Shown here: positions 18,299-27,786 of the stretch, one piece after another
How the letters are laid out: every line of letters starts with the position of its first letter
Position numbering within the stretch: the first letter of the stretch is position 1
Source of the DNA: DASRIA01 sp963816975
GTDB lineage: Bacteria > Actinomycetota > Thermoleophilia > Solirubrobacterales > JBBDJG01
DNA: 64,000 nucleotides
Direction of reading: 5' to 3'
NCBI GenBank assembly: GCA_963816975.1
Contig: CAWFMD010000003.1
Span: 124,001-188,000, forward strand
Made by a program: the position numbers and the translations under genes
The notes under the pieces: model-generated
The model's database searches: none
The model's input: the letters and a program-made list of their open reading frames with translations, nothing else
Told to the model about the DNA's origin: nothing

Positions 18299-19234
18299 GC
18301 GACTCTCTCCTTCGCCGCGCCCGGCCCTCCCTCCTGCACCTCTTCCCGGCGCAGGTCGTCGGCGAGCGCCAGCCCCGCGGCCACCGGCACGTCGCCGCGC
18401 AGCGCCGCCCGCACTGTGAGGAAGTCGCGAGTCGCGGCAACGTCGTGCACGCGCAGGACGTGCGCGCCGCGGTCGAGGCCGTGTGCGATGGCCGCCAGGG
18501 TCCCTCCGAGCCGCTCGCGCGGGCCGCGCCCGGTGAGGGCCCCCACGAAGTCCTTGCGCGAAACCGCGAGCAGCACCGGCACGCCGAGCGCCGCGACCTC
18601 ATCGAGACGTTGCAGCAACTCGATCGTCTGCGCCGGGTCCTTACCGAGATCCGGGCCGGGGCATACGAGCAGCCGATCGTCCGTCACCCCCGCCGCGCGC
18701 GCGACCTCGAGCCGCTCGCCCAGGAAGCCCTTCACGTCGTCCACGACATCGTCGTAGCGGGGCCGGTGGAGCTTCTGCTTCGGTCGCGCCCGGGTGTGGG
18801 TCACGACGAGCGCGGCCCCTGAGTCGGCGCACACGGCGGCGACGTCCGGGTTGATCAGGCCGCTCGGGTCGTTGACCATCACGGCGCCCGCCTGCACCGC
18901 GGCGTTCGCGACCGCCGGCTTGTAGGTGTCGACCGACAGGGCCGCTCCTGCCGCGGCCAGGCGGGCGACCAGGGGCGCGACCCGCTCGATCTCCTCGGCG
19001 GGGTGCACCGCGGGCCTGTTGGTGACACCGGACTCACCGCCGATGTCGAGCAGGTCTGCACCCTCCTCCAGCGAGCGCGCGGCCGCGCTGGACTCGCGCC
19101 TCGAGGTCAGGGTGGTCGCCGGGGTCCGAGAACGAGTCGGGCGTGGCGTTCAGGATGCCCATCACGAACGGGGCGGCATCGCGGCCGAACCGGCGCTCCC
19201 GTGCGACCAGGGTGTGGCCCGCTGCTCGAGTCAT
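18295..19234 (-). CDS. folP: Dihydropteroate synthase (frameshifted)
   Basis: FolP condenses p-aminobenzoate with dihydropterin pyrophosphate. The N-terminal part from ATG 19234 has VMGILNATPDSFSD. The rest, in another frame, has GADLLDIGGESG, SVDTYKPAVANAA, VMVNDPSG and LLAVSRKDFVGAL. The frame changes near 19070-19075: deleting one base there gives a continuous RALLEEGADLLDIGGES. Because both halves are otherwise intact, a sequencing error is likely, though a true mutation is not excluded. It is the first gene of the minus-strand operon that continues to 13170. Confidence 0.85.
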
Positions 19235-19411
19235 CCTCAGTCGATCAAGAGTAGGGCACACATCCCTCGGCTCGCGGAATTTCCGGCGCAAATGGCTGTC
19301 GCATACGCCCGCGCGCCCTAGTAGTCTGGGCTCTCTAGCGGGTGGGCCCGAGGACTGGGCTTGGCCAATCTCATCCGCAAGGCGGGACTTGGGATTCGGA
19401 GCATCAGGGGT

Positions 19412-20977
19412 ATGACTGGGACGGACCGCGGCGCCTCGCGCTTGCTGCATGCTGCCTGCGGTGCCGCGCTAGCGGTGGTGCTGTGCCTGCCGGCGGCCGC
19501 CGGCGCCTACCTGCCCCCTGGCCAGCCCTTCGCCTACAACGAACCGTTCGTGCGCCAGGCCGGCCCGGAGGTGATGGTCTACGACTGGTCCGTCTCGAAG
19601 TGCGAGGAGAACGACATCACCGACGAGGCTGCGCGGGCATTCAGGGACGACACCGGCAAGATCCAGCTGATGAACACGCACTTCGTGAACTACAGGTGGA
19701 TCGCGAGCAGCACCCTGGACAGCCCATACACGCACCCTTGCACGAAGACCATGAGCTCGAGCGGCAACGCCGACCCGTCCAAGTACGACGCGAGGGAGTG
19801 GCTGGCCTCGCCGTGGACGCCCGACGGGAAGACGGTCTACGCGCTCGTGCACAACGAGTACCAGGGCCACCTGTACCAGAACGGGTGCCCCTCCAGCTCG
19901 GCCTGCTGGTTCAACTCGATCACCAGCGCGGTTTCGACGAACTCTGGCGCGACCTTCACCCAGCCGACGGCCCCCGCGCAGCTCGTCGCGACGGTCCCCT
20001 ACCAGTTCGCGATGAACGGGCCGAACGGCTACTTCACGCCCAGCAACATCATCCGCTCGGGCGACGGCTACTTCTATGTGATGTTCCGGGCGCAGCCGCG
20101 GGGGGCCCAGCAGCTGGGCACCTGCCTGATGCGAACGCGGGACCTGAGCGATCCACCGTCGTGGCGCGCCTGGAACGGCACGGGCTTCACGGTCCAGTTC
20201 GCCAATCCCTACCTCGCGCCCGTCAACCCGGCCGATCACGTCTGTGCCCCGGTCGACTTCAACAGCATCGGCACGATCAGCGAGAGCCTCACCTACAACA
20301 CCTATTTCAGGAAGTGGATGCTGGTCGGCAACTCCGTCGGAGACCCGGTCTACAACAAGCCGCCCGGCGTCTACTACTCGTTGTCCGACGACCTGATCGA
20401 ATGGACGAACGCCACGCTGCTGATGGCCGCGGAGATCACGTTCGCCAAGGACTGCGTCCCGCCGGACCCGATCAAGGAGTCATCCCTGCTCGACCCGAAC
20501 AGCACCTCCCGGAACTTCGAGACCGTCGGCCAGCACGCACAGCAGTTCTACACCTGGTACCACCTGAGCGGCTGCAACGGCACCCTCGACCGCGACCTCG
20601 TGCGGATCCCGATCGAGTTCTCCAACCAGCAGCCTGGTGGCCCCTCGGCCCAGGTCGCGGCGGCCGACCGCACGCCGGTGGTCGGTGAGGCCGTCGCATT
20701 CGACGCCTCCGCCTCCTCGGACGCGAACGGCTCGGTGCAGAAGTACCAGTGGGACATGGACGGCAACGGCAGCTTCGAACGAGACACCGGCAGCGACCCG
20801 ACCGCCGATCGGGTGTTCTCCAGCCCCAAGCAGGTCACGGTGACCGTGCGCGTGACCGACGACGACGGCAAGTTCACCGACGACACGGCGGTGGTGAAGC
20901 CGCAGAGCGCCTCGGCACGCCCGGCCTACTGCGACCAGGCCAACTGGAAGCAGAAGCCACCCTGCAGGAACCGGTAG
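19412..20977 (+). CDS. Secreted propeller-like protein with PKD domain
   Basis: About 521 residues with a signal peptide (LLHAACGAALAVVLCLPAAAGA). The middle resembles a five-bladed glycosidase- or sialidase-type propeller (EWLASPWTPDGKTVYALVHN; STNSGATFTQPTAPAQLV; GVYYSLSDDLIEWTNA). A PKD-like domain lies near residues 420-500 (GEAVAFDASASSDANGSVQ, YQWDMDGNG). The C-terminus is short and cysteine-containing. No catalytic triad could be assigned. ATG 19412 follows AGGGG. It sits 10 nt before another secreted propeller gene and is probably co-transcribed with it. Confidence 0.7.
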   Translation: MTGTDRGASRLLHAACGAALAVVLCLPAAAGAYLPPGQPFAYNEPFVRQAGPEVMVYDWSVSKCEENDITDEAARAFRDDTGKIQLMNTHFVNYRWIASSTLDSPYTHPCTKTMSSSGNADPSKYDAREWLASPWTPDGKTVYALVHNEYQGHLYQNGCPSSSACWFNSITSAVSTNSGATFTQPTAPAQLVATVPYQFAMNGPNGYFTPSNIIRSGDGYFYVMFRAQPRGAQQLGTCLMRTRDLSDPPSWRAWNGTGFTVQFANPYLAPVNPADHVCAPVDFNSIGTISESLTYNTYFRKWMLVGNSVGDPVYNKPPGVYYSLSDDLIEWTNATLLMAAEITFAKDCVPPDPIKESSLLDPNSTSRNFETVGQHAQQFYTWYHLSGCNGTLDRDLVRIPIEFSNQQPGGPSAQVAAADRTPVVGEAVAFDASASSDANGSVQKYQWDMDGNGSFERDTGSDPTADRVFSSPKQVTVTVRVTDDDGKFTDDTAVVKPQSASARPAYCDQANWKQKPPCRNR

Positions 20978-20987
20978 GGCCAGGCGG

Positions 20988-22556
20988 ATGAGGAGCACGA
21001 TCCGCACGCGGCACGGCTGGGCGCTGCGCGCGGCGCTGACCCTGTTGGTCGCCTCCGCCATGTTGCCGGGCACGGCGCAGGCCGTGTACCCGGGCACGAA
21101 CGGCAAGCTGTCGTTCACCAGCCAGCGCAACGGGTTTCCCGCGGACAGCGACCTCTACACGACGGATGCCGGCGGCGCATCTCAGACCCGGATCACCAGC
21201 CTTGGACAGGACGAGATGTATCCCGCCTGGTCCGCAGACGGGACGCGGCTCGCCTTCGAGCGCAACACGGGGTTTCGCTCCAACATCTGGGTGGCCAATG
21301 CCGACGGTTCCAACCCGGTGCAGCTAACGACCAGCCCGGCCGGCGGCTCGCGGCCCGCATGGTCCGACCAGGCGGACAAGATCGTGTTCGCGAGCGACCG
21401 CGCCGGCAGCAGGGGGATGTTCGACATCTTCGTGATGCACGCCGACGGGACCAATCAGGTGAACATCACCAACACGCCCACGATCATCGAGGACTACCCC
21501 AGCTGGTCGCCCGATGGCAGCAAGATCGTGTTCTCCCGCGACGGCGACCTCTACACGATGACGCCCGCGGGCGGATCGCTCGCGCAGCTGACCAACACGC
21601 CGGCGGTCACCGAGGTCGAGGCGGACTGGTCGCCCACCGCGGGCCGGATCGTGTACCGCACGGGCTACAACACCAACGACGAGATCTGGACGATGAATGC
21701 GAACGGGTCCGGGCAGACCAACCTCACGAACAACGGCAGCCTCGTCGACGAGCACCCCTCGTTCTCGCCGGCGGGCGACAGGATCGCGTTCACGCGCGAC
21801 GCCTTCAAGTACGCCGAGGTCTACACGATGAACCCGGACGGCACCGGCATCACGCGGGTCACCAACAACACGGTGATCGACTCCCACCCCGCGTGGCAGC
21901 CGATTCCGGGCGCATCGCCGGCGACGTACGTGCGGCCCAAGGCAGCCGGTCCGCTGGCCGTCTCCCTGGTCCCGGCCTTCAGGCCGTGCAACTACCCCAA
22001 CCGCCTGCACGGGCCTCCCTTCGCGGAAGGCTCGTGCACAGCGCCGAAGCCGTTCTCGCGCAACCTGACCGTCGGCACGCCCGAGACGAACCTGATGGCG
22101 GCGTCGTTCGTCGGTTCGATCCGGATCACTCCGATCGCCGGTGACTCGGCGACGCCGGCCAACGAGGCCGATGTCGCGGTGCGAATCTCGCTCACCGACG
22201 TGCGCAGGCGCAGCGACCTGTCGGACTACACCGGTCAGCTGCGCGCGCGCACCGCCTACCGCCGCATCACGGATCGCGAGAACGTGTTCGGCATCGGAAC
22301 CGCCACGGACGCCGCCACCAGCACCGACAAGGGGCTGGGCTTCACCGTGCAGTGCATGGCGACGGCAAGCGTGGACATCGGCTCGACGTGCAACCTCACG
22401 ACCTCACTCAACGCCCGCAAACCCGGCCGGATCAAGGAGAACAAGCGGGCGATCTACGAGTTCGGGCGGTTCGACGTGCAGGATGGCGGGCCGGACGGCC
22501 TCGTGAAGACCCCGGACAACGACGTGTTCGCTGTTCAGGGCCTCTTCATCCCGTGA
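20988..22556 (+). CDS. Secreted TolB-like PD40 propeller with conserved C-terminal module
   Basis: 522 residues with a signal peptide (ALRAALTLLVASAMLPGTAQA). Six PD40-type repeats follow, each with a W/F-SPDG-like core: YPAWSADGTRLAF, RPAWSDQADKIVF, YPSWSPDGSKIVF, EADWSPTAGRIVY, HPSFSPAGDRIAF and SHPAWQP. The last 200 or so residues (from LVPAFRPC) are a distinct cysteine-containing module shared with the dehydrogenase-like protein at 8239, including DVRRRSDLSDYTGQ and IKENKRAIYEFG. The function is unknown; binding or recognition outside the cell is likely. Confidence 0.8.
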   Translation: MRSTIRTRHGWALRAALTLLVASAMLPGTAQAVYPGTNGKLSFTSQRNGFPADSDLYTTDAGGASQTRITSLGQDEMYPAWSADGTRLAFERNTGFRSNIWVANADGSNPVQLTTSPAGGSRPAWSDQADKIVFASDRAGSRGMFDIFVMHADGTNQVNITNTPTIIEDYPSWSPDGSKIVFSRDGDLYTMTPAGGSLAQLTNTPAVTEVEADWSPTAGRIVYRTGYNTNDEIWTMNANGSGQTNLTNNGSLVDEHPSFSPAGDRIAFTRDAFKYAEVYTMNPDGTGITRVTNNTVIDSHPAWQPIPGASPATYVRPKAAGPLAVSLVPAFRPCNYPNRLHGPPFAEGSCTAPKPFSRNLTVGTPETNLMAASFVGSIRITPIAGDSATPANEADVAVRISLTDVRRRSDLSDYTGQLRARTAYRRITDRENVFGIGTATDAATSTDKGLGFTVQCMATASVDIGSTCNLTTSLNARKPGRIKENKRAIYEFGRFDVQDGGPDGLVKTPDNDVFAVQGLFIP

Positions 22557-22569
22557 TCGGGATCGACCG

Positions 22570-24282
22570 CTAGCCGGAGATCCCGGTTGCGGCGCGACGG
22601 GTTGGCTCCGGCTCCGGTACCACCAGGCGCTCCTGCTCGACGGCCGCGGGCCAAGCCTCGGCCGCGCGCTTCACGTCACGCCTGCCCCACCCCAACTCGC
22701 GCGCCATCGCGCGCGCCACCCGCAGCGCGACGTCGCGATCCTCGACGGTCCGGCGGGCTGCCAGGAGACCGAGCCGCGTACGCCGCAGGAGTACGTCGGC
22801 GACCGTCCGCGCCTGCTCGTGGCGGGCGGCCACGACCGCCTCGGCCAGCAGGTCCGGCCGGCCCTCGACGATCGGCCGGCGCAGCTCCTCGTCCTCTGCG
22901 CAGATGGCCAGCACGCGCTCGGCGAACAAGCCGTAGCGACCCGCCAGATGCGCCCGCGAGGACTCGCCGATGCCCGCCGCGTCGTGCAGCATCGCCGGAT
23001 CGACCGGGTGCCCGAGGGGTATCTCGTGCGTGCGGCAGGGTGCATCTCGGAACTCCCGCTCCACCATGCGGTCGACCACCATCTTGGCCATCCGCCGCCA
23101 CGTGGTGAGCTTGCCGCCCGTGATCGTGATCAGTCCCGACGAGGTCTCGTACAGCTCGGCCTTGCGGGAGATGTCCACGCTCTTCTTGGGATCCGCCGAC
23201 GAGATCAAGGGGCGTACGCCGGCGTACGCCCCGGCCAGGTCGCCGGGGCCGAAGTCGGTCTCGAAGAAGGAGTTGACGGCCTCCAGCAGATAGGTCACGT
23301 CGGACTCGGACACCGGCGGGTGCTCGAGCGCTCCCTCGTAGTCGTTGTCCGTCGTCCCCACGAGCGTCTGCCCCAGCCACGGCAGCGCGAAGATCGTGCG
23401 GTCCTCCCCCGCGGGCACCACGACCGCGGCGTTCAGCGGCAGCCGCTCACGGTCGAGCAGGACGTGAGTACCGCGACTGGGCCGGATCACGGGCACGTCC
23501 TCGTCCTCCTCGCCGTGCAGCTCCTCCGGCCGGATGCGGTCCGCCCACACGCCCGTCGCGTTCACGACGGTCGCCGCCGAGATCGCGAAGCGCTCCCCCG
23601 ACTCCGCCTCCGTGCAGACGACTCCCGCGGCCTTGCCCTGCTCCTCGATCAGCTCGACGGCGCGCGCCCCGTTCACGCAGACGGCGCCGAATCGCTCGGC
23701 CTCGCCGAGCACAGTCAGCACCAGTCGCGAGTCATCGGTCTGGCAGTCGTAGAAGAGGTAGGCCGAGGACGGGCTGCGCGCCTCCAGCGGCGGGACCAGC
23801 TCCAGCACCTCGGCCGCGTCGATCGTGCGATGCCGGTCGGGGCTCCAGTACTCGTTGCCCTCGAGCGCGGCTTCGCGCTTGGCCCGCCGCCGGGCCCGCG
23901 GATTGTGCAGCGACATCACGTCGTACATGTTCAGCCCGACGCCGATGCGCAGGTCGCGGCGCGCGCCTTCGAGCGCGGGCACCAGGAACGGCAGCGGCGT
24001 CACCAGGTGGGGCGCCAGCCGTACCAGCAGCTGCCGTTCGACGAGCGCCTCGCGTACCAGGCCGAGGTCGAAGTTCTGCAGGTAACGCAGGCCGCCGTGG
24101 ACCATCTTCGAGGAGCGGCTCGACGTGCCGCACGAGTAGTCGTCGCGCTCGACCAACGCGACCGAGAAGCCGCGCGTCGCCGCGTCGAGCGCCACGCCGG
24201 CGCCCGTGATGCCGCCACCGATCACGACGACGTCGAAGGTCTCCTGCTGCAGCGCGGCTAGTGCGTCGGCACGCGAGATCAC
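22570..24282 (-). CDS. glpD: FAD-dependent glycerol-3-phosphate dehydrogenase
   Basis: 570 residues. The FAD-binding motif is FDVVVIGGGITGAG near residue 15, followed by SSRSSKMVHGGLRYLQNF, typical of GlpD/GlpA. Later motifs are SRGTHVLLDRERLP, ALPWLGQTLVGTTD and SSGLITITGGKLTTWRRMA. A C-terminal DAO domain follows. The enzyme oxidises glycerol-3-phosphate to dihydroxyacetone phosphate and feeds quinones. GTG 24282 was chosen because homology starts there; upstream codons in this frame read through non-homologous sequence. A second, shorter GlpA/LhgO-like gene lies at 51503. Confidence 0.92.
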   Translation of the reverse strand: MISRADALAALQQETFDVVVIGGGITGAGVALDAATRGFSVALVERDDYSCGTSSRSSKMVHGGLRYLQNFDLGLVREALVERQLLVRLAPHLVTPLPFLVPALEGARRDLRIGVGLNMYDVMSLHNPRARRRAKREAALEGNEYWSPDRHRTIDAAEVLELVPPLEARSPSSAYLFYDCQTDDSRLVLTVLGEAERFGAVCVNGARAVELIEEQGKAAGVVCTEAESGERFAISAATVVNATGVWADRIRPEELHGEEDEDVPVIRPSRGTHVLLDRERLPLNAAVVVPAGEDRTIFALPWLGQTLVGTTDNDYEGALEHPPVSESDVTYLLEAVNSFFETDFGPGDLAGAYAGVRPLISSADPKKSVDISRKAELYETSSGLITITGGKLTTWRRMAKMVVDRMVEREFRDAPCRTHEIPLGHPVDPAMLHDAAGIGESSRAHLAGRYGLFAERVLAICAEDEELRRPIVEGRPDLLAEAVVAARHEQARTVADVLLRRTRLGLLAARRTVEDRDVALRVARAMARELGWGRRDVKRAAEAWPAAVEQERLVVPEPEPTRRAATGISG

Positions 24283-24286
24283 GGGA

Positions 24287-24481
24287 TCACTGTAACCCGT
24301 GCGCTTGGGTGCGACGGCGGCGCACCAGGTACGCGCCTGCGGCGGCTGCCGCGAGGGCCCCGCCGGCGATCGCGAACGGCGGGAGTCCGGAGTCGCTTCG
24401 TTGCTCGGCCGGCGCGCGCGTCGACACCGGACGTGTCGCGACCGGCGTGGCGGAGGCGGGTCGCTCGCGGCGGGGGCGGCC
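24287..24481 (-). other. Possible detached C-terminal membrane anchor of the S-component fusion
   Basis: Open in one minus-strand frame from 24481 to TGA at 24287, with no convincing start codon. It reads a Pro/Ala/Thr linker (ASATPVATRPVST), then LPPFAIAGGALAAAAAGAYL and VRRRRT, the shape of a C-terminal transmembrane anchor with a basic tail. The neighbouring S-component fusion stops at 24536 in another frame. The anchor may be its real C-terminus displaced by one or two indels. This is an inference; a fortuitous open frame is possible. Confidence 0.4.
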
Positions 24482-24535
24482 TCATCCACCGCCGCGGTTG
24501 CGCGCCGCGCGCCGCCGCGCGCGGATCACTCGTGC

Positions 24536-26158
24536 TCACCGGCGCGATCCCTGGGCGCGCGGCGCGGCGACGGGTCTTGCGCGCGGCACCCGCTTCCGCA
24601 CCGGCTCGGCCACCGGGAACGCCCTGCGCTGCAGCGCGGCCACCGCCTGCGCGGTCACCCAGACCGGCGTCTGGGCGCTGGAGCGCGAATAGCGGAAGCT
24701 GCCGTCGCCCTGCTGGAGCGTCGCGAGGTAGCGCAGCGGCGAGCGCCCGGCGCGGCGAAACGAGGCCGGCGCGCGGCCCGCCGCGACGATGCCCTGCACC
24801 GCCCACGCCGTCGACTGCGCGTTGGACCGCGATCCCGCGGACTGGCCGAACCCGCCGTCGGGGTTCTGGGCTCGCCGTAGATAGCTCAGGGCCCGACCGA
24901 CCACCCGGCCCCGGCGCCGGCCGCCCGCCGCGAGCCCCTGGAGCGCGGCGCCAGTCTCGTCCACGAAGCTGCCGCCGCCACGGGTCGCGTACGAGAAACC
25001 GCCGTCGTCGTTCTGCTGCCGCGCGAGCCACGCGGTCGCCCGCCGCAGCGCCCGCGAGCCGGCCGAGCGACCACTCGCGCGCAGCGCCATGATCCCGAAC
25101 GCGGTCCAGTTCGACAGGCCGGAGAACGATCCGTCGGGGCGGCGCTTGCGATCGAGGTCCGCGAGCAGGTCGCGCCCACCGAAGCGCCGCGGATCGAGCC
25201 CGGCGCCGCGCAGCGCCAGGATCGTGCGCTCGAGCTCGCCCGTCTCGGACAGCGAGCGGGCGCCGGCTCGCATGAAGGCGATGGGAGTGCGGCCGCCGCT
25301 GCGCACCTCGAGCGGGTGGCGGCCGGCCGCCGCCAGCCCCAGCACGGTCCACCCGGTGACGAGCTGGCTCGACCCCTGGCGCGGCGCCCCGCCGAACCCG
25401 CCGTCGGTGTTCTGCGCGCGCTCGAGATAGCGAACGCCGTCGCGCACCGCCCGCGGCGAAGCCGTCGCCACGCTCGCGCCGCCGAGCACGACGCACAAGG
25501 CCAGCACGGTCGTGATCGTCGCCGCGGCGCGCTCGTGCCCGCGGTCGACGGGCGCCCAGCGGACGTGCAGCCGGCGGCTGAAGCGCTCCAGCACCCGCAC
25601 GAACGCCGGGCCGAACGTCAGGCACAGGGCGAAGTTGCCGATCGCGTGCGCGACGTTGAACGGCAGCGACAGCGTCGCGACCGCGAGGTACCCGTCGGTC
25701 GAGGTCTCGGCCGCGAAGCTCGTGAGCGTGAACAGGTCCATCCAAGCTCCGAACGCGAGCCCCGCCAGCCCGCACCAGATCGCCAGCGGCCAGCGGCCGA
25801 GGCGCCGCCCGGCGAGCGTCGCGAGCAGTGCCCCGCCGAGCCCGGCCGCCCCCCACCCGACCATCTGCCACGGAGTCCACGGCCCCTGGCCGAGAAACAG
25901 GTTCGAGGCCAGCGCGCCGAGCGCGCCCACCATGAACCCGGGCGCGGGACCCAGCACGTAGCCCGACAGCAGCGCCACGTCCGTGGTCCCCTGCACGTTC
26001 GGCACCGCGGTGAACAGCACCCGGGCGGCGACCGCGAGCGCGGCGAGCGCGGCGACCAGTGCGATCAGCTTGGCGCCGGGCCGCCGGCTCTCGAACCACA
26101 GCATCCCGCCCACGGCGGCGAGGGCGACGACCAGCGCGCTGGCGCCCTGCCAGCTCAC
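24536..26158 (-). CDS. ECF transporter S-component fused to squalene-cyclase-like alpha/alpha repeats
   Basis: 540 residues. Residues 1-200 are hydrophobic with about five or six membrane segments in ECF S-component style (LLSGYVLGPAPGFMVGALGA, SNLFLGQGPWTPWQMVGWG). After another segment near 220, residues 235-505 carry repeats of the prenyltransferase/squalene-oxidase type: AQNTDGGFG, RRPDGSFSG, QQNDDGGFSY, AQNPDGGFG and QQGDGSFRY, predicted to be extracytoplasmic. GTG 26158 overlaps the ATPase stop (GTGA). The riboswitch upstream points to cobalamin as the ligand. The S domain would bind B12 in the membrane and the repeats may capture it outside. Confidence 0.8.
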   Translation of the reverse strand: MSWQGASALVVALAAVGGMLWFESRRPGAKLIALVAALAALAVAARVLFTAVPNVQGTTDVALLSGYVLGPAPGFMVGALGALASNLFLGQGPWTPWQMVGWGAAGLGGALLATLAGRRLGRWPLAIWCGLAGLAFGAWMDLFTLTSFAAETSTDGYLAVATLSLPFNVAHAIGNFALCLTFGPAFVRVLERFSRRLHVRWAPVDRGHERAAATITTVLALCVVLGGASVATASPRAVRDGVRYLERAQNTDGGFGGAPRQGSSQLVTGWTVLGLAAAGRHPLEVRSGGRTPIAFMRAGARSLSETGELERTILALRGAGLDPRRFGGRDLLADLDRKRRPDGSFSGLSNWTAFGIMALRASGRSAGSRALRRATAWLARQQNDDGGFSYATRGGGSFVDETGAALQGLAAGGRRRGRVVGRALSYLRRAQNPDGGFGQSAGSRSNAQSTAWAVQGIVAAGRAPASFRRAGRSPLRYLATLQQGDGSFRYSRSSAQTPVWVTAQAVAALQRRAFPVAEPVRKRVPRARPVAAPRAQGSRR

Positions 26159-27786
26159 GCGGGCACCGCGCTCTGCGGTGTGGACACATGCGCCCGGGCA
26201 AGCATCGCCGCGCCGTCCTCTGGCAGCACGATGCGCGGCCCCGGCCCGAGCACGCGCGCCACCTCCGTCGTGAAATAGCGCCCTCCGGACAGGACCTCCC
26301 GCGTTGAGCCGTCGGCCACGACGCGGCCCCGCCCGAGCAGGACGCAGCGCCGCGCGGCCCGCGCAGCGAACTCGACGTCGTGCGTGGCGACCAGGATCGC
26401 GGCGCCGGCCGCCGCCAGCCGCCCGAGCAGATCGGCGAGGTCCTGTTTACGTGCCTGGTCCATGCCGCGCGTCGGCTCGTCAAGCGCGACGACCGCCGGC
26501 GGGTCCCCGCCCCCGATGCCGCGGCCGGCCAGCACGATGCCGAGCGCAAGGCGCTGGCGGGCGCCGCCCGACAGGTCGCGCGGGTCACGCTCGACGGAGT
26601 CCGCGAGGCCCAGCTCGTGCAGCGCCGCGGCCGCCGCGCCCCGCGGCAGCTCGTCACCGACGCGCTCGTGCAGCAGATAATCGGACGGGGTCTGCAGCAG
26701 CAGCGCGACCTCCCCGGCGGCACGGACCGTGCCCCGATCGGGCGTCACGACGCCCGCGGCAGTGCGCAGCAGCGTGCTCTTTCCCGCGCCGTTGCGGCCC
26801 AGCAGCGCGACCATCTCGCCGGGCGACACCGCGAGCGACAGCCCCCGCAGGGCCACGGCGCCGCCGCCGGAGCCGTCGTCGAACTCCACCCACACGTCAG
26901 CCATGGCGAGCGCCGCCGTAGCCCGGCGGGCGGGTGGCGGCGCCTCGGGCTCGGCGGACGCCGGCGCACTGTCACCGAGCCGGGCGCGCGCCTGCTTGAC
27001 GGTGACCGGGAGCGGCCGGATGCCGGCCAGGGAGAACATCCTGGCGGCGGGCGGAACCAGCTGCGGCCGGTGCCGCGCGGCCCACTCCAGGAACCGGGCC
27101 GGTGAATCGTCGCAGGCGATCGTCCCGCGCTCGAGCGCGATCACGCGGTCGGCGACTGCGAGGCAGCGCTCGAGCCGGTGCTCGCCGATCAGCACCGTCG
27201 TGCCCCACTCCTCGTTCAGGCGCCGCAGCTGCGACAGGAGCTCCTCGCCCGCGACCGGGTCGAGCTGCGCAGTGGGCTCGTCCAGGAGCAATAGGCGCGG
27301 GCCGGCGACGAGCGCCGCGGACAGCGCGACGCGTTGCAGCTCGCCTCCGGACAAAGTGGCGACCGGCCGCTCCAGCAGGTTCTCGATGCCGAACGCGAGC
27401 GCCGTCTCCTCCACGGCCCGCGCCGCATCCGCGCCGCCGTGGCCGCGGCTTTCGAGCGACAGCTCCAGCTCCGCGCGCACGCCGTTCATGACGAGCTGCG
27501 ACTCCGGGTCCTGGAAGACCATCGCGGCCACGTCGGCGACGCCCGCGGGCCCGTGATCGCGCGTGTCGCGCCCGCAGACCGTCACGCGGCCGCCCATCTC
27601 GCCTCCGAAGAAGTGCGGGACGAGCCCGCATGCGGCCCGCATCAGCGTCGACTTGCCGCTGCCGGACACACCGGCGAGCACGGTCATCTCGCCCTCCGCC
27701 AGCGACAGGCTCACGTCCGCGAGCGCCGGGCGCGCGCCGCCCGGGTAGCGGTACGTGACGCCGCGCAGGCTCAATGCCTCACGCAT
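26155..27786 (-). CDS. ecfA: ECF transporter ATPase, two EcfA domains fused
   Basis: About 543 residues with two complete ABC ATPase domains. The first has GVSGSGKST, FQDPESQLV, LSGGELQRVAL and LLLLDEPTAQLD. The second has GRNGAGKST, LSGGARQRLAL and VVALDEPTRGMD. Such fused EcfA-EcfA' proteins power ECF vitamin and metal importers. ATG 27786 overlaps the ecfT stop by 8 nt, and the stop overlaps the S-component start. Confidence 0.92.
   Translation of the reverse strand: MREALSLRGVTYRYPGGARPALADVSLSLAEGEMTVLAGVSGSGKSTLMRAACGLVPHFFGGEMGGRVTVCGRDTRDHGPAGVADVAAMVFQDPESQLVMNGVRAELELSLESRGHGGADAARAVEETALAFGIENLLERPVATLSGGELQRVALSAALVAGPRLLLLDEPTAQLDPVAGEELLSQLRRLNEEWGTTVLIGEHRLERCLAVADRVIALERGTIACDDSPARFLEWAARHRPQLVPPAARMFSLAGIRPLPVTVKQARARLGDSAPASAEPEAPPPARRATAALAMADVWVEFDDGSGGGAVALRGLSLAVSPGEMVALLGRNGAGKSTLLRTAAGVVTPDRGTVRAAGEVALLLQTPSDYLLHERVGDELPRGAAAAALHELGLADSVERDPRDLSGGARQRLALGIVLAGRGIGGGDPPAVVALDEPTRGMDQARKQDLADLLGRLAAAGAAILVATHDVEFAARAARRCVLLGRGRVVADGSTREVLSGGRYFTTEVARVLGPGPRIVLPEDGAAMLARAHVSTPQSAVPA

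Noticed and set aside
24287..24400. Sortase sorting signal
   Set aside because: The motif is LPPFA, not LPxTG, so only a plain membrane anchor is suggested.
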